In this document: piece after piece, positions 1 to 12,569 of the stretch | How positions within the stretch are numbered: position 1 is the first letter of the stretch | Layout: each line of letters opens with the position of its first letter | Assembly (NCBI GenBank): GCA_964023275.1 | Contig: OZ029921.1 | Coordinates: 15,541,306-15,605,305 of the forward strand | Direction: 5' to 3' | DNA: 64,000 nucleotides | From: Norana najaformis | Taxonomy: Eukaryota > Annelida > Clitellata > Crassiclitellata > Hormogastridae | Position numbers and translations under genes: made by a program | The notes under the pieces: model-generated | The model's input: only the letters and a program-made list of their open reading frames with translations | Databases searched by the model: none | Told to the model about the DNA's origin: nothing

Positions 1-744
1 CGACTAGCTGCACCTCCAAATCTCGTGATCCTGTCTGTAAGCGCCGTGGTGAAGAAGCAACCCTGAGTTAGCGGTTGCGTAAGTGCAGAGCGTTCTGTGG
101 GCGCTTCCTCGATGGAGCGCAAGAACCTCCGGTGTGGATCGGACGAACATTCAGCACCACCAACTCCCTCCTCTTCATCGCCGTCGTCGTCTGCTTCGAA
201 GGCGCCTGCGTCGTGGGCTTCACTGACCCGAGCGTCGACGTCTCCTCGACCTCGACCCGCCGGCTGACCTTCGACAGGCGGTGTGGCTCCTTGACCCAGA
301 GGATCGGTTGGGGCCCGTCGGCTGGGTCTCGACGACCTGTTCCAGGTTCTCTCCCCCTCCCTAATCTTGGCTTCAGTCACGCCCTTCTCTCCTTCTTTGA
401 TTTCAGCCGTCCTGTTCCTCGTTGTATTGTTGTCGATGAAGAACTTGATTTGCGACTGGGTACCCTCGCTCGCTGCGCCGAGCGCGAGTTCTGAGATCCT
501 GAATTCGTCTGATTGCCTCCTCTGAACCAATTCCTTCAGGTAACGTTCGTCCTTTCTCCTGTTAACCATTGTAAATGCTTTGTCACAGCCGGAGTCAATC
601 GCTCCTTCTTCCATCGATGGAAGGTCGCGCGGAGACAACTGTACCCGGTCAGGTAGAAGACAAGGGAAATTATGAGGGAGCGAAGAAGCATGGTCTGAAT
701 GGGTAGAATGTTCGTCGCACTGATCTGAGGCTGTCTTCCCGCCG
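1..744. other. GC-rich stretch without a supported gene
   Basis: This opening stretch is richer in G and C than most of the window. It has open frames on both strands (for example 75-494 on +) but none shows a family motif I recognise. The minus frames read as low-complexity acidic and Gly/Arg-rich sequence. Since 745-1010 reads as the C-terminal part of a retroelement protein on the minus strand, bases 490-744 may be its 3' region. That link is inference. Confidence 0.3.
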
Positions 745-1010
745 GTGACTGTTCTCTGGAATTGCCAGTCTTCGCTTAAATCTGGCTCCAAGAATGTGCC
801 ATTAAAGGCAATCGCGTTAGATCGCTGGATGGCAGATCGCTGGATGGCAATGAAGAGGCGTTGGAACAGGAAAGAAGTCTTCCTCTTGTCTCCCGATACT
901 TGGGTTAAATGGCGACCGATTTTCTTGATGAGGCTAAAGCCTTCCTGATTTATGGGGCCTAGAGTCTCGAAGGCCAGAGGGACGAAGCAGTGGGTCGAGA
1001 GAATATCACT
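745..1010 (-). mobile_element. LINE-type retroelement fragment, C-terminal part of the RT protein
   Basis: The minus strand reads without a stop through a segment containing FVPLAFETLGPIN, then IGRHLT and TSFLFQRLFIAIQRS. This resembles the conserved region near the C-terminus of a widespread non-LTR reverse transcriptase family of cnidarians, sponges and molluscs (recognised from memory, not searched). A 15-bp direct duplication (gatcgctggatggca, twice near 825-850) adds five residues and repeats the IQRS motif. No reverse transcriptase core is visible nearby, so this is a fragment. Confidence 0.5.
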
Positions 1011-1034
1011 GTATTTTGAGGTCTTTCGTTCTGC

Positions 1035-1071
<37 letters not shown>

Positions 1072-1160
1072 AATAATTAGACACTTCTATAGCACCGGTG
1101 TCTAACCCACACGGCATTTAATGCACAAGGGGTTTGCCACATAGAACAAAATCATTACAT
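1035..1160 (-). repeat. (ATT)n microsatellite joined to a LINE-like 3' end
   Basis: About 14 ATT units are followed by agacacttctatagcaccgg and then tgtctaac...ggcatttaatgcacaa. Very similar strings next to (ATT)n occur near 32585-32625, and a partial match lies near 6353-6390. Repeated association of one sequence with a simple-repeat tail suggests 3' ends of one minus-strand LINE family that ends in a microsatellite. Confidence 0.4.
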
Positions 1161-2223
1161 CCTGCTAACTCATTAGGCATCAATACCTAAGAAAACTACT
1201 TAACAAGCCATACACTAGAGACGGTATATATGTTCATATATTGCCGTTTTCACCTTAGAGGCTTGTTTCCTTTGAATTTTGATTAGTCTCTTGTGAATTT
1301 GACATTTAAATATGACACGCGGTACCATCGACTCCTTTTTCCATAATGCTATGATAACACCATTTGATCAAATATAATTAGGTTAGAATAGATATATTAC
1401 ATCCGAAAGTAGTTTCCCATCTTTACTTCAATTTTACAATCGATGCGAAATTGCTAATGTTATCTAAAATTAATATATGTAACACACGATATTGCGACGC
1501 ACATACTGCGATGAGAAAAAAACTGCAGTAGAACATTGTAGTTGATGTGTTTGTTGCCTTCTAGATTTTCTTCTTACTGTCTTTTCGCATAGTTCAAATC
1601 AGTAATTACTTTAATCTGTCATAATTATTGTTTGACTTAACTCACTTACCCAGCCTTGTCTGGTAAGGCGTTGAACGTATGACCCACTGCTATCAACGAA
1701 TCGATAATGGTATCAATTGGGGTAGTAAATAATAGAGGGAGAGTTCGGGGTGCATCTCGCAGTAAGGCATTCTCTGCACTCCCTCTCAAATTTATTTCTC
1801 AAGGTCGGCATACGTGATATACATTATCAGTGTCACTCCATCTGTCCATCTTTCCAGGACATGCGCAGATAGGAAATTACGGCGTCGCTGACTCCTATCA
1901 GTGCCAAAATGGGAACATATCTCCTCAGCATACCTGCTGCAACGTCGGGCAGCCTCATGCTCTGCCTTCCCGCCTCTCGGGTCCTGCTTTAGCCCAGAGC
2001 CTTGATCTGCGTGAAAAGCACTCCGCAGCGATACACTATTGTTGAATAATTCACCGTGTGTCAATAACACAATTAAAACTGGCTGCCAGTATTTACAGGC
2101 TGATCATCGACTCAACTGGTGGTTGAAATACCCAACTGTTTTGACACTCCCTATGCCATTGAGCTACATAAGATCTCTTTCACATATAGGCAGATAATTT
2201 GGATAGATAAATCGTGGAAAGTT
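1161..2223. other. No gene recognised
   Basis: AT-rich sequence with only short open frames on both strands and no family motif, splice-paired exon or RNA fold that I can support. Confidence 0.5.
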
Positions 2224-2297
2224 GGACGGACAAACAGACAGACAGAAAGACAGAAGACAGGCAGGCAGGCAGACAGACAGACAGATAGACAGATAGA
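2224..2297 (+). repeat. Imperfect (ACAG)n microsatellite
   Basis: Tetranucleotide run based on acag, mixed with aaag, gcag and atag variants. It makes a low-complexity open frame that is not taken as coding. Confidence 0.8.
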
Positions 2298-3596
2298 TTT
2301 TTCGGAAACAGGATGCTTTTAGGTAATTAAGACAATGGGATTAAAGGGCATTTCAGAATAGGTTACTTGCTTAGCTGTTTCATATGACTTAGAGGTTCGT
2401 CGAATGAGGATTCTAGCTGTCATGTTGGAAGGATATGATTTGAAACAGCTCATTTATCTTCTGTACACAAGATAAAAGCCATACCCTGAATCTGTTGACA
2501 ACTTGTTCTGATTCACAATCCCCTAATTCTGCTACCCCTGTTGAGTCAAATTTTCTGATCATACGGCTATATTTAAAAAAAATTGATTTCCCATTTAAAC
2601 CACCTCCGAATAACAAAACTGTTAAATTTCGACCTTGATTTAAATAGTCTAAAGCATGATATTCTGGCGTCTCCTTTATGTTTTTTTTTTTGGTTAACTC
2701 CAGCACAAACAACTGATGAACTGGTTTTGCAGTTTCAACTTACTGCTAGAATGAAGGAAATTGTTGAGCACACGTCAACAGCCTTAGTCTAACGGTGATA
2801 TTTCTAAAGCTAGGCGCAGTAGAAGTCGGTTGGAGTGCTGGGCATGTATATAAAATGTATGGATGCATGTATTCATATATGTATGTATGTATCTATAAAC
2901 ATCTGCAGTTCTTTAGCGCTTTTTAAGAATGTCGCAACAGCGCCCAAACTAACTTAGCTGATGTCAACATTTTAACTGAACGATCTATGGAAAATGTAAT
3001 TGAAGTAGGTCTCGATTGGCCGTCTTTCTCACATACTGAAAAACGAAGTCCTATTCGCCAAATTATGGATATGCTTTTAAACTACCATCACTGATATGCC
3101 TAATAATATCGGTCTCGTATAAAGACTTCACAAAGATAATATTTACTGATTAGGCATAGTAGTTGTTTGTAACAGTCGCACCCACGCATATAACAACTAC
3201 TTCTGGAGTCGAGGTCCTAGCTTGTAAGGATCTATTGACTAAATTTAAAATTTTGAGTCCAACGACCAGTCTGGAAGTGGCCAACAACCCCAGCAAATGC
3301 GGCTGTTCAAAGTAAGCCAAAGTACATTAAAACTCGTCCTGGTAGACTAATTAACTTTGACAGAGTAACTAATTATTAATTTTAACGCGGATTAGGTTCA
3401 GCATGATTCGCGTCCTGTATGGGTTGAAGGATCTATCGCTGAAGCATCAACATGCGATTTCAATGAAGCAACAAAGGTTGCTAGAAATGTGGCCGACGTC
3501 GCAGGATTATGCACCGCAAATGGACATGAGGTTTAAACTTTCAGTCCATCTAAGTTTAGATGATGAACACGGTTTACCATGGTTATATAAAGCAAT
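2298..3596. other. No gene recognised
   Basis: AT-rich non-coding sequence with a short (ATGT)n tract around 2855-2900. The open frame beginning at 3403 shows no recognisable domain and runs into the tandem repeat that follows. Confidence 0.5.
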
Positions 3597-3868
3597 CAGA
3601 ATATGGATGTTATTATCAAAGAAATCAGAGGGGCATTATGCCATCGCTTACTTGCTCACAACTTCATTGACTGTTAGTCCTATATACAGTACTCAGAATA
3701 TGGATGTTGTTATCAAAGAAATCAGAGGAGCATAATGCCATCGCTTGCTTGCTCACAACTTCATTGACTGTTAGTCCTATATACAGTACTCAGAATATGG
3801 ATGTTATTATCATAGAAATCAGAGGAGCATAATGCCATCGCTTGCTTGCTCACAACTTCATTGACTGT
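3597..3868 (+). repeat. Tandem repeat, 97-bp unit, about 2.8 copies
   Basis: The string cagaatatggatgtt starts at 3597, 3694 and 3791, exactly 97 bp apart. Each unit continues with atcaaagaaatcagagg, cataatgccatcgctt and a cttcattgactgtt segment. The copies differ by only a few bases, so the array is young. It is not in a recognised gene. Confidence 0.85.
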
Positions 3869-6862
3869 TCGCTCAGCATTGAAGCCAATTCGCAAGTTTT
3901 GTACTTATGCGGGTATCAGAGTTTAGTTGTCATATTTGGAGGTTTTTGTGTTTTATGAGTCTCATCAATCTGGTTTGTCTGTTTGTCTGCCTGATCGAAT
4001 AACTGGACGCCTGTCTGCCTGACACAGCTTTTACCAGGATAGACAATAAACAATTGATTGAAAGAAAGAGAGGGTGCAAGACAGAGTAGAAATTTTCCAC
4101 TATTTCTCATTTTATCGGAGGCACCTAACCCGTGACGCATAGATAAAAACCAGATGTTTTAAAAGACAAAGAACAGACGCGTGGATCGCATTTGCGAAAA
4201 TCCGGCACCATTGACGAATTACCCACTAACTAAAATTACATCACACCCTAAAATCAACCACTAACGATCTGTAATTGGTTTAATGTAATCAGATACAAGC
4301 ATTGTGGAATCCGCATTATTATAATCTGCATTAAATACTGGACAGCAAAAGGGTGATATAACAGTTTGGTTCCTGTTCCTAAACTCGACGCTGGACTGCT
4401 GTCTTTGATTAACCACTCATATCATGTTCATTTTATTTGCTGCTTTCTTACCAAGAGCGTCGATCTCCGTTCAAGTTTTTGTCTATAGCAACAGGATCGA
4501 TGACTACAATAAAACTAGCACCTTCTGTATTTTTCCTAAAAGGTTAAGAACATAACTGATCGAAAATGATAATTTTAAACTGCTTTTTAGCTGTGCCAAG
4601 TGGATCTGAACAGACGCACAGAGTGAGCTGTTCCTAGAAGGACGGACCAGTGTATAAAAAATGATGTCATCGAGTCGACGTAGAACTGCTAGTGCGAAGA
4701 ATCTGTCGGATGGCCATTTATCCAAGTACACGTCATTATAGGTTCCCTTGTACGGACCGTACCAGCCCCGTATAGACATCTCTAAAATATTGTCACGATC
4801 GATATGCGGACCGGCATCCTTATGCAGAGAGGCGCCTTTCAGTAATTTTCTAATTGAATGGTCTAACACGACCAGGCTATTAAGATTCAGTAACGCTTTT
4901 CTCAGCTTCACTCGATATATGTTTGATGTTCTTTTTTATATAGTATTATTAGATAAATGTTTGATTTTCTTTGTATATATCAGATTCTCATCAGTATAGA
5001 GGCCAAGAAATTCAGAGAATTTAGTTTGCACAATTGACCGATTGTAAGTTACACTTTTGAGTCACCCGTGGAATGATCTCTTATGGCAGAGAAATAAAAT
5101 GCAGCTTCTGCTGGAAAGGAACCAATCGGCAACCAACATAAGTTTCATATTTACAAGCCTGAAACACAGTTTCTAGAGATTTGTGAGATAAATAGGCATT
5201 TAACGTCGTCTGCAAAACGAATGAAATGAAGTAACTTACATTAATGGCTAAAGATACGAATGCGAAGAAGAATCTACAGCCCGCTTAAACTGTTCAAACT
5301 CGCATGAGATAGGCCAAGTTTCACTTGTGACATTTGGCTACGTCACTGCATAAAATCTATTATTACCTATGATCAGTATAACTTTGAAATCAAAAAGTGA
5401 AATATCTTGAACGCCGTAGATTTCGAGTTTTCGTTCCGTAGATTCGCATCGAAAACCTATTGTAGTTGTAATCACAAGCCTGAAAAATGTTGTCTTCAAT
5501 ATGCATTGGCATAGATGCAGAGTGTTTAAGGTATACAGGTATGATAGTCATAAAAGTAGCTTAACAATATACTGTAGTCGTTCACACATCAATATGGAAA
5601 GGAAAGGCAACACAGAAATTCGTCTGTAGTCTAATAAGTAGCATTTATTCCATTTCCGCGGAATAAAACATCTTGGCCTGTTTTATCTTAGATTTGGTGA
5701 GACAACTAGTGAACGAGCAATTCACTATTTATGAAAAGAGTCTGGCTATTATCAGCAGTCCAGGAGTTACTATGAATCCTATATTACACAAAGACAAAAA
5801 ACAGTTAAATCAGTCAAGTGCACGACATCTCGGAGTAAATTGAATATCATGTGATTTCACAGAAGCCACTTTAACACCGTCTATAATGGCCGATTCAGGA
5901 AGTAAAAACCGCATGACTGCACAAATTAATTTGAATCTATATTCAAGTGATCTCAGTGTCACATATATAAACCAAATATATAGGATATATATATATATAA
6001 TTAGAAGGCCTGGCCGGATAAATTTCCGAGAATTTACTAAGTTCCTGAATGAAGCCCTGCACGCAATAACCGCACTTCGTAAAGCAGGATATTCGGACAC
6101 TTCAGAATTTCCTATAAAGAGACTGGTATCTTCTGCTTGACCCGTAAAGTTGCCGCTGACCGCTTGTTTGCGCACAGAAAGTCTCTTTCGAGATTTCGAT
6201 TCAAAATCGTTTAGCTCGGATCATGGCGTAAGTTGAATGTTTTCTTTGCATTCCTATTTATGCATTCATCGAGGACGTGCAAGTGAGGTTACTTGGTGCA
6301 CTCAAGTTTTTGTAGTTTTAATTATATAAATATATAAGTGTATAAATAGAATTTGGCGCCGGAGTCTAATTCATAAGGCATTGACTAAAAGGCTCATTAA
6401 CCTTACAGACGTCCGCCTATGACAGGCATTCAAACGGCGTAACTGATATTATTCCTTTTTACGACAAACGTATTATAGTAAGAAGAACACGTAGCTCGTC
6501 CTCTTCAAATCGTCGAACTGATTTCTTCATTTTATCTCTCTATTCTTTCCACTTTTTAACCAATCTCGTCGTCTAAAATTTTCTTTGGCTGCAATTGCTT
6601 AGAGATCACAATGAATTACACGAGTTTTTATCGTTTCATCACTTTTAACAGCCCTAGTTTACCATTCTCTGTACAAATTCGAATCAAAGTGCGATTATCA
6701 GTTTTTCAACTATTCTTTGCCTTTCTAACCTTTAATATCATTCTTCCATCGTTCTTTACCCTAATTCACGTTGCATAAAAACTGATATCATTTCACATTA
6801 CCTCTCCCTTGTTTAGTTCAAAGTTTCAGTGTGCCATCATGTATGTCTTCTGTTGAAGGACA
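3869..6862. other. Non-coding region upstream of granulin gene A
   Basis: No exon, domain or RNA gene is supported. There is a short TA tract near 5978-5999 and a possible LINE 3'-end remnant near 6353-6390. Just before gene A, a pyrimidine-rich stretch ending cctctcccttgtttag at about 6815 could be the acceptor of a 5' UTR intron. An ATG at 6840 opens a five-codon frame (ATG TAT GTC TTC TGT TGA) before the granulin start. Confidence 0.4.
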
Positions 6863-9800
6863 ATGTTGCTACTTTTGTTGACGCTGACCTTGGGATTGGC
6901 ACAGGCTGGACAGCTGTTCTTTGAAGTCCAGCAGCAGCAACAGCATCCAAGTGACAGCACCTTGTGTCCCGACCAGGCGTCGAAATGTCCAAACACGGCC
7001 ACCTGTTGTCAGATGTCCTCTGGCGAATGGGGATGCTGTCCGTTTGCTCGCGTAAGTCGATGGTAATTGAAAAGTGGCATTTTATATAGCGCCTCAAAAA
7101 CGTGACTATCACACAGTTTCCCGAGACTAAATAATATTTTGTCAAAATCCATTGTTCCGATCCCTAGTACTGGAAAATAGGGTCTAATGTCATAAATACT
7201 GATAAATAGTCCACATTTCGTCTTTTTAAAAAGGAATAATCCAATATTGTTTCTTATTTGTGTAAAGGCAATCTGTTGTGCTGACAAAGCTCACTGTTGT
7301 CCGAATGGCTACTCGTGCAACGCGGCTAAGGAGGAGTGCGTGAGAGCTATTAACAATGACACAATTCCCTGGGCTGAGAAACAGTCGGCACCAAACAGTG
7401 TATCTTCATCTTCCAAAGCAGCCAATCCGAGCAACAGCATCACTTGTCCTGATAGCGTTTCTGTCTGTCCTGGCACAGCAGCCTGTTGCCGTACCTACTC
7501 AAATGCCTTCAGGTGCTGCAACTACCCGAACGTAAGAACACTTTACTCGGGATTACTCTAAGTAGAAGTGACTCCTGTGTAAATATTTTCGCTAAAAGTA
7601 CAGTTTTATTTGTATTAGGTGTATTGCATTGTTCAGGGTTGAAAATTCGAAAATAAATTAGATAATGTATAGGCACAAGTTTCCTACTGACTAAGTGGAA
7701 GTTCGAAATGTGTGTCTCGTTGGAGCACCCATGTTACTTTCCATTAGATTGCTTTATGGCTTGTTCACTCTCACGACTTGATCGTACCAATTTGTCTCTG
7801 CGGCGGAGTGACCTCGTCGAATCTAAACTTTTGTAGTGCCATTGTAATAATGTACACCAGTTGGTCACTTCTAAGCAAAATTGACACGAATGCCGAATCT
7901 GGGTCAGTCAACTCTAGAGCCAAAAGAGCGTGAATCGCAAGCGGCCTACTTCCAGTAACGTGAAAAAGGTGTTTATACTTGAGAGATCTCAAGTCCAACA
8001 AAGATTCTGCCGAGTGTGATTGACCAGAAGAGAGTTTAAGAGCTCAATCTTGCGCTAAGGTTAGCAATGGAAGGGGCAAATCCGTGCTTGTCGTTAATGC
8101 TGCCTGGGTCGAGGCAATCAGCAGTGATGTGCAAAATACTATTTTTAATTAGTATTTCATTTTGAAATACAAATTAGTACTTTATTTTATTGTTTAAAGT
8201 ATTGTCCTCGAGTATTTTCTTTTAGTATATTCAATCTACTTTGAAATGAAATATTTTAAAGAATTAAAATAATTTTAAAAGTACTTTTTGCACAATATTT
8301 CATATTTGGAGAGCGCATGATATGTTCATAGCGTACAATATTGCATGCATCATCAGCTGCTGTTGAACGGTGATTTTTGATTGTCGATACAGCCAAGTGT
8401 AATCGGTTTCACTCAGCGTTATTTGAAAGTCTTCTACTGCAGATAGTTAACTAGAATGTTTCCCACTTGACTTGCTATCATAGACAGGTCGACAGAAACA
8501 CCGCTGCCTAACTGGATGCTTGAGAAAGACATGAAACGCCAGTTAGTGCTTGATGTTAGCTGCATAGACATTCATTAGCAGTAACTATCTTCTATTTCCA
8601 TTAACCGTCTATAGTTTTAGCGTTATTCATGTAGTCTTTGTTGGGCGGCATCACCATAAGTATTGCAATGTGTAGTGTTGTACAGTTATGTAAGGTTACG
8701 TACTTTGGAATAATGAACCAGAATTTAGCGGTATTAGTCCGGATTTGGATTTGCTTGTTTCAGCTTTTTAACCTTTGCTTTTCAAATTCACTCAACAGAC
8801 TAAAACTGAGGCTTCACACTCATTTAAAGTCACTTTTTAGTATTTTTTACTAATCAGTGGTTCTGTCAAAACTTGCAACTTAATGTCGCTACTACAGTAT
8901 GGATTCTCACAATATTTTAGCCAATTGTAAGATTGAAACTGTTTCTTGTGTTGGTTTAAATGTCTTTAAAAGATTTAGGCACACTTTATTATTTATTTAT
9001 TTAACGCAAGTACCCATAGCCTTATAATGTACAATGAATAACAACTGTGACGAAAGGACACAGCAACAAACACCTAAACCTTTATAACAGTGTTAGGCCT
9101 ACCTGGAAAAGGTCATCAGGTAATTTGTTCAATGTGTAATTAATTCAGTCAGGTTTCCTAAAATTTCATTGTTTACACAGTTTAATAAGCAGCCTTGAAG
9201 TTTTGAACCTGTGGTCTTTGGTCAAAGAAACGAGTATTGCTAAATTATAGACTTCTAGGAATTTATAAGGTTAACAAAATCAATGATAAAGCAAGCACAG
9301 TTTAATAACACAGAGTTCAGAATTTTCTTTTTGCCAGCACAAAGACCTATGAGGCCAATTGCATTGAAAACGTCAGAAGTAAAAAGTTAGAACGTATACA
9401 TTTTGGTGCGATGGTAAACCTTAGAAATGCCTTCTAGCATTAAATGTTAATTATAAATGTCAACCCTGTAAAATGACCTGAAATAAGCCTAAAAGAAACC
9501 AGTAACTAAAAAAATGAATAGCCAGATTAATCCCTAAAGTATTAAAGACAGCATGGAAGTACCACATGAAATTATGTGCGGGAATATATTTTCACAATGT
9601 ATCTTGAAAAATAGTACTTTATTTGTATTTTCGAAAGAGTATTTTATTTTGTATTTTCAGATACTTTTAAAAAGTAATTTGCACATCACTTGCAATCAGA
9701 GATTGAGTATAGTAATGGTAAACCTTAGAAATGCCGTATTTCGGTTTGCCAAATGCAACCCCATGATTTATGTGCTAAGGTTATGAATGTTTCTTCCTGC

Positions 9801-11428
9801 TAACAGATCACATTTCATTACGATGCATGAAGAGTACAGAGTAGCAAAACTGAAAACAATACTTTACAATGAACCTTTCCTGATATCTTTTCTTCTCATT
9901 CCTTATCTTTTATTCCGTTTCCATTCCAAAACCGTCCACAATAACCGTCTGCCTTTAAAGTCTGGACTTGGAACCAAGCCTATCCACAACTGTCTCACCT
10001 CACAGATTTTGTTTTTTCACTGTGCGCTTGTGAATAAGCTGGTTCTCAAGACTCAACTTCTATCGGCGCTGAAAAAGTTCTGAGATTACCTTTACAATTA
10101 ATCTGATTCACATTCAAAATTCGCTTTTCAGGATGTCTGTTGTTCAGACGGGAACAGCTGTTGCCCGCGTAGTACGATTTGTGACCAGCTCAACGGAAAG
10201 TGTATCTCTGGATTTGCAACTGAGAAATGGGAGACTATGAGTGCATCCACTCCCGCTACTCTTTCTTCCGAAACGACTCCAGCAGCGCAGAAATTGCCAG
10301 CCATCGTTGCAGCTGCAAATGGTGAAGAAAAGACTACACAGAGTCCAGTGAATGTAGTCTGGTGTGACAGCGCCCACTACTGTCGCGATGGGCAAACCTG
10401 TTGCCGGCAGCCCGGTGGAAAGTGGGGCTGTTGTCCCTACATATTTGTAAGTAGGCCCATCACAATAATTCAGAGACTGATTCCTTGTTCGAAACGCAAA
10501 TCTGAAGTGGAAGAATCTCTCAACGTTGCATCTGGCTCACGTTTAATCATTGGGCATTTAATTCACTTAGACAGGGATACAAGTCTTATAGACACAAACA
10601 CCTATGTACCCATATCTTGATGCATACATATTTCTATTTATATATACATGCATAAACATTATTATTACATACACGCATACATATGTTTTTATCTGTTACA
10701 TACGCAGAATTAGCGTTTGTGTCCTTATGTCTTAAAAGATATCTCTGGCAAACTTTTGGTTGTTGGTATCTCAAACTCAAATTTGCAGAAACTACAAAAG
10801 TTTCAAAACTCTTTGGCTAAAGCTAAAACTATCACTTCAAAAATGAGCTTATAACCCATGTATTTAAATCTTTGCTTCCTGTTCAACAAAGGATTCGTTT
10901 GAAATTTTTAAATCATTGAACTATGGCCAAACACAATACTTAGAATCAGTCCTCAGTCCTCAAACTTACCGTTATTCAACCTGATCATCTGACTGTCTTT
11001 CTCGGGTTATACCGAAGACTAGACTTAGAACTGTTCGTGGTAAACGAGCCGTTCGGTTGCTGGACATCTGGATAATGACCTGATTGCGGTATAGTTTTGG
11101 TTCGCCTTCGGTTGATGCTTTGTGCATTAGAAATCGGCGTCATAGAAGCTACTAATTAATAATAAAATTAACACACATGAATGCACACATGCATCCAAGC
11201 ATACATACATACATATATACATCCGTACATACATCCATACATGCAGCTGCCTGTTGGTTATTGGTATTTAGCCTACGTTGATATTAACCGCTTACTTTGT
11301 CAGCGTTTCATTGTGATTGCAAATCTGTCCTTTCGACTCAATTTTTTTAGGCAACGTGCTGCTATGGAAGTATTTACTGCTGTCAATTTGGTAAGCGGTG
11401 CTCCTTCCCGCCTGGCAGATGCTACTGA
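6863..11428 (+). CDS. Granulin gene A: secreted three-domain granulin, four exons
   Basis: Exons 6863-7051, 7268-7531, 10132-10446 and 11351-11428 give 281 residues; all introns are phase 0 with gtaag donors (gtaagt, gtaaga, gtaagt) and ag acceptors. Residues 1-15 form a signal peptide (Leu-rich, likely cut after AQA). Three granulin domains follow (about 36-88, 119-173 and 225-280), each with the 12-cysteine pattern C-C-CC-CC-CC-CC-C-C. Each is cut by an intron after the third CC pair plus four residues. Linkers carry NNDTIPWAEK after domain 1 and SGFATEKW after domain 2; the second linker is Thr/Ala-rich. Granulins are secreted cysteine-rich growth-factor-like proteins stacked by disulfides. 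Introns are 216, 2600 and 904 bp, and intron 2 holds a hAT-type element. The start at 6863 is the first ATG giving a signal peptide; an upstream five-codon frame starts at 6840. The family is very sure, the splice model sure, the 5' UTR unknown. Confidence 0.93.
7532..8113. other. Intron 2 of granulin gene A, 5' part
   Basis: Intronic sequence between the donor at 7532 and the target duplication of the element at 8122. I see no other feature in it. Confidence 0.6.
8122..9691. mobile_element. Non-autonomous hAT-type DNA transposon in intron 2 of gene A
   Basis: The left end reads cagtgatgtgcaaaatact. The right end, reverse-complemented, reads aagtgatgtgcaaattact. It is flanked by a perfect 8-bp direct repeat gcaatcag at 8114-8121 and 9692-9699. 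An 8-bp target duplication with CAGTG-type ends is the hallmark of the hAT superfamily. Both ends continue into AT-rich subterminal sequence with many agta/tact strings. The 1570-bp interior shows no transposase I recognise, so the element is probably non-autonomous. A tract ttatttatttatttaacg near 8988 may mark a nested older insertion. Confidence 0.85.
10025..10105 (+). mobile_element. LINE 3'-end remnant just before exon 3 of gene A
   Basis: The string gtgcgcttgtgaataagctggttc, then ggcgctgaaaaagttctgagattac, closely matches the sequence near the right edge of the window (about 63850-63935) and a weaker copy at 53485-53540. I read this as the 3' untranslated end of one LINE family in + orientation, lying 27 bp before the exon 3 acceptor. 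Confidence 0.45.
10780..11150 (+). mobile_element. Degraded LINE fragment in intron 3 of gene A
   Basis: The + strand contains LPVQQRIRLKF, resembling the conserved W-L-P-[IV]-x-x-R-I-x-F-K motif near the C-terminus of CR1/L2-like reverse transcriptases, followed by broken frames. Several stops and shifts show an old copy. Confidence 0.4.
11160..11245 (+). repeat. (CATA)n/(CATG)n microsatellite
   Basis: Imperfect tetranucleotide tract of cata, catg and catc units inside the last intron of gene A. Confidence 0.8.
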
Positions 11429-11521
11429 TGGTTTTCGGCGAAATTCATCAAGCGAAGGCAAAGAAGATTTGAATATTACATCCATGAAGGAATTGTATTC
11501 GGCTTACAAACAATCTGTAGA

Positions 11522-11527
11522 AATAAA
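11522..11527 (+). terminator. Likely polyadenylation signal of granulin gene A
   Basis: AATAAA lies 94 bases after the stop codon of gene A, a normal distance. It is the first canonical hexamer downstream. Confidence 0.6.
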
Positions 11528-11529
11528 TA

Positions 11530-12458
11530 ACGTAGTTGTATGGATTAGTTTTCTTGCTATTTAGCGTTTCTAATAGTTTTCTGTTATAGTCCTCATGTAT
11601 CCTGGTCGCAGAGAATATCATTGTCGGATCCAGGAATTTACGGAGGCTTGGGCGGAAGGAAAGTAAGCAAAGTAACTATTGAATTTTGCTGAACTTAAGT
11701 CGTTTTCCAGTCAACAGGGCACAAACGATCAATTCTTAGTCATAAAATTTTTACGGCCTTTTAATTTTCTAGTTTCACTCAGTAGAATATTTGATAAACT
11801 TTTCTTAGTCTTCAATTTTAGGTTTTCGATTTTTAGCAGTTTTGAAATGATTGGCATATACCACAAAGAAATTAAAGGGAAACGTGGTCGAAATGAATCC
11901 TGCATCCGCCCTTGAAGTTGCTAAATAACCTATTGTCTAGCTACAATTTTTAGTCGCTGGGTTTAGATGCTTCTTGCAATACATCTGATTATACTCTAAG
12001 CATATTAGGCCCTGAAATTTGCATTGGCGACAAACTTTCTATTTCTATATTAATCTGTGTCCATTTTGACGTGACATTTTGGTGTTTTGTTGAAAATACT
12101 GTCATAGGCCTATACGCCGACTGAGGAACTAGTATTTCATTCTTTAACACATGCAGTAAGAAATTAATAAACACAGCTCGCATTTTGACTCTGAATCGAA
12201 CTTTATCTGAACTGTATCTCAACATCTTTGAATAAATAGCTTGTGTTGAATTGCATGTTGGTGCCGGTGAATTGTATACCACTACTATTACGATGTTGCG
12301 GACAACATATAAAGTAATTTTCTTTCAAAGCCATTTAAAAACCTTGTATCCCTGCCAGGATGGATTTGTGAAATTTGATCTTGGGTCGAAATTTATGATG
12401 ATAGATAAAGGGGCTAGATGCGTCCAGTTTTCAGACTCACGCTCCCATCTGAGTGCAG
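11530..12458. other. No gene recognised
   Basis: AT-rich intergenic sequence with short open frames only. None shows a recognisable domain. Confidence 0.5.
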
Positions 12459-12484
12459 AGAGAGAGAGAGAGAGAGAAACAGAG

Positions 12485-12531
<47 letters not shown>

Positions 12532-12569
12532 AAGAGAGAAAGAGAGAAAGAGAGAAAGAGAGAGAGAGT
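12459..12569 (+). repeat. (GA)n microsatellite
   Basis: About 110 bases of almost pure ga repeats with scattered aaag and acag interruptions. The open frames across it on both strands are artefacts of the repeat. Confidence 0.95.

Noticed and set aside
11390-11396. gtaagc within exon 4 of gene A, looking like a splice donor
   Set aside because: Reading through it gives QFGKRCSFPPGRCY and a stop, completing the last two cysteines of domain 3 and matching gene B's final exon in length, so it is coding.
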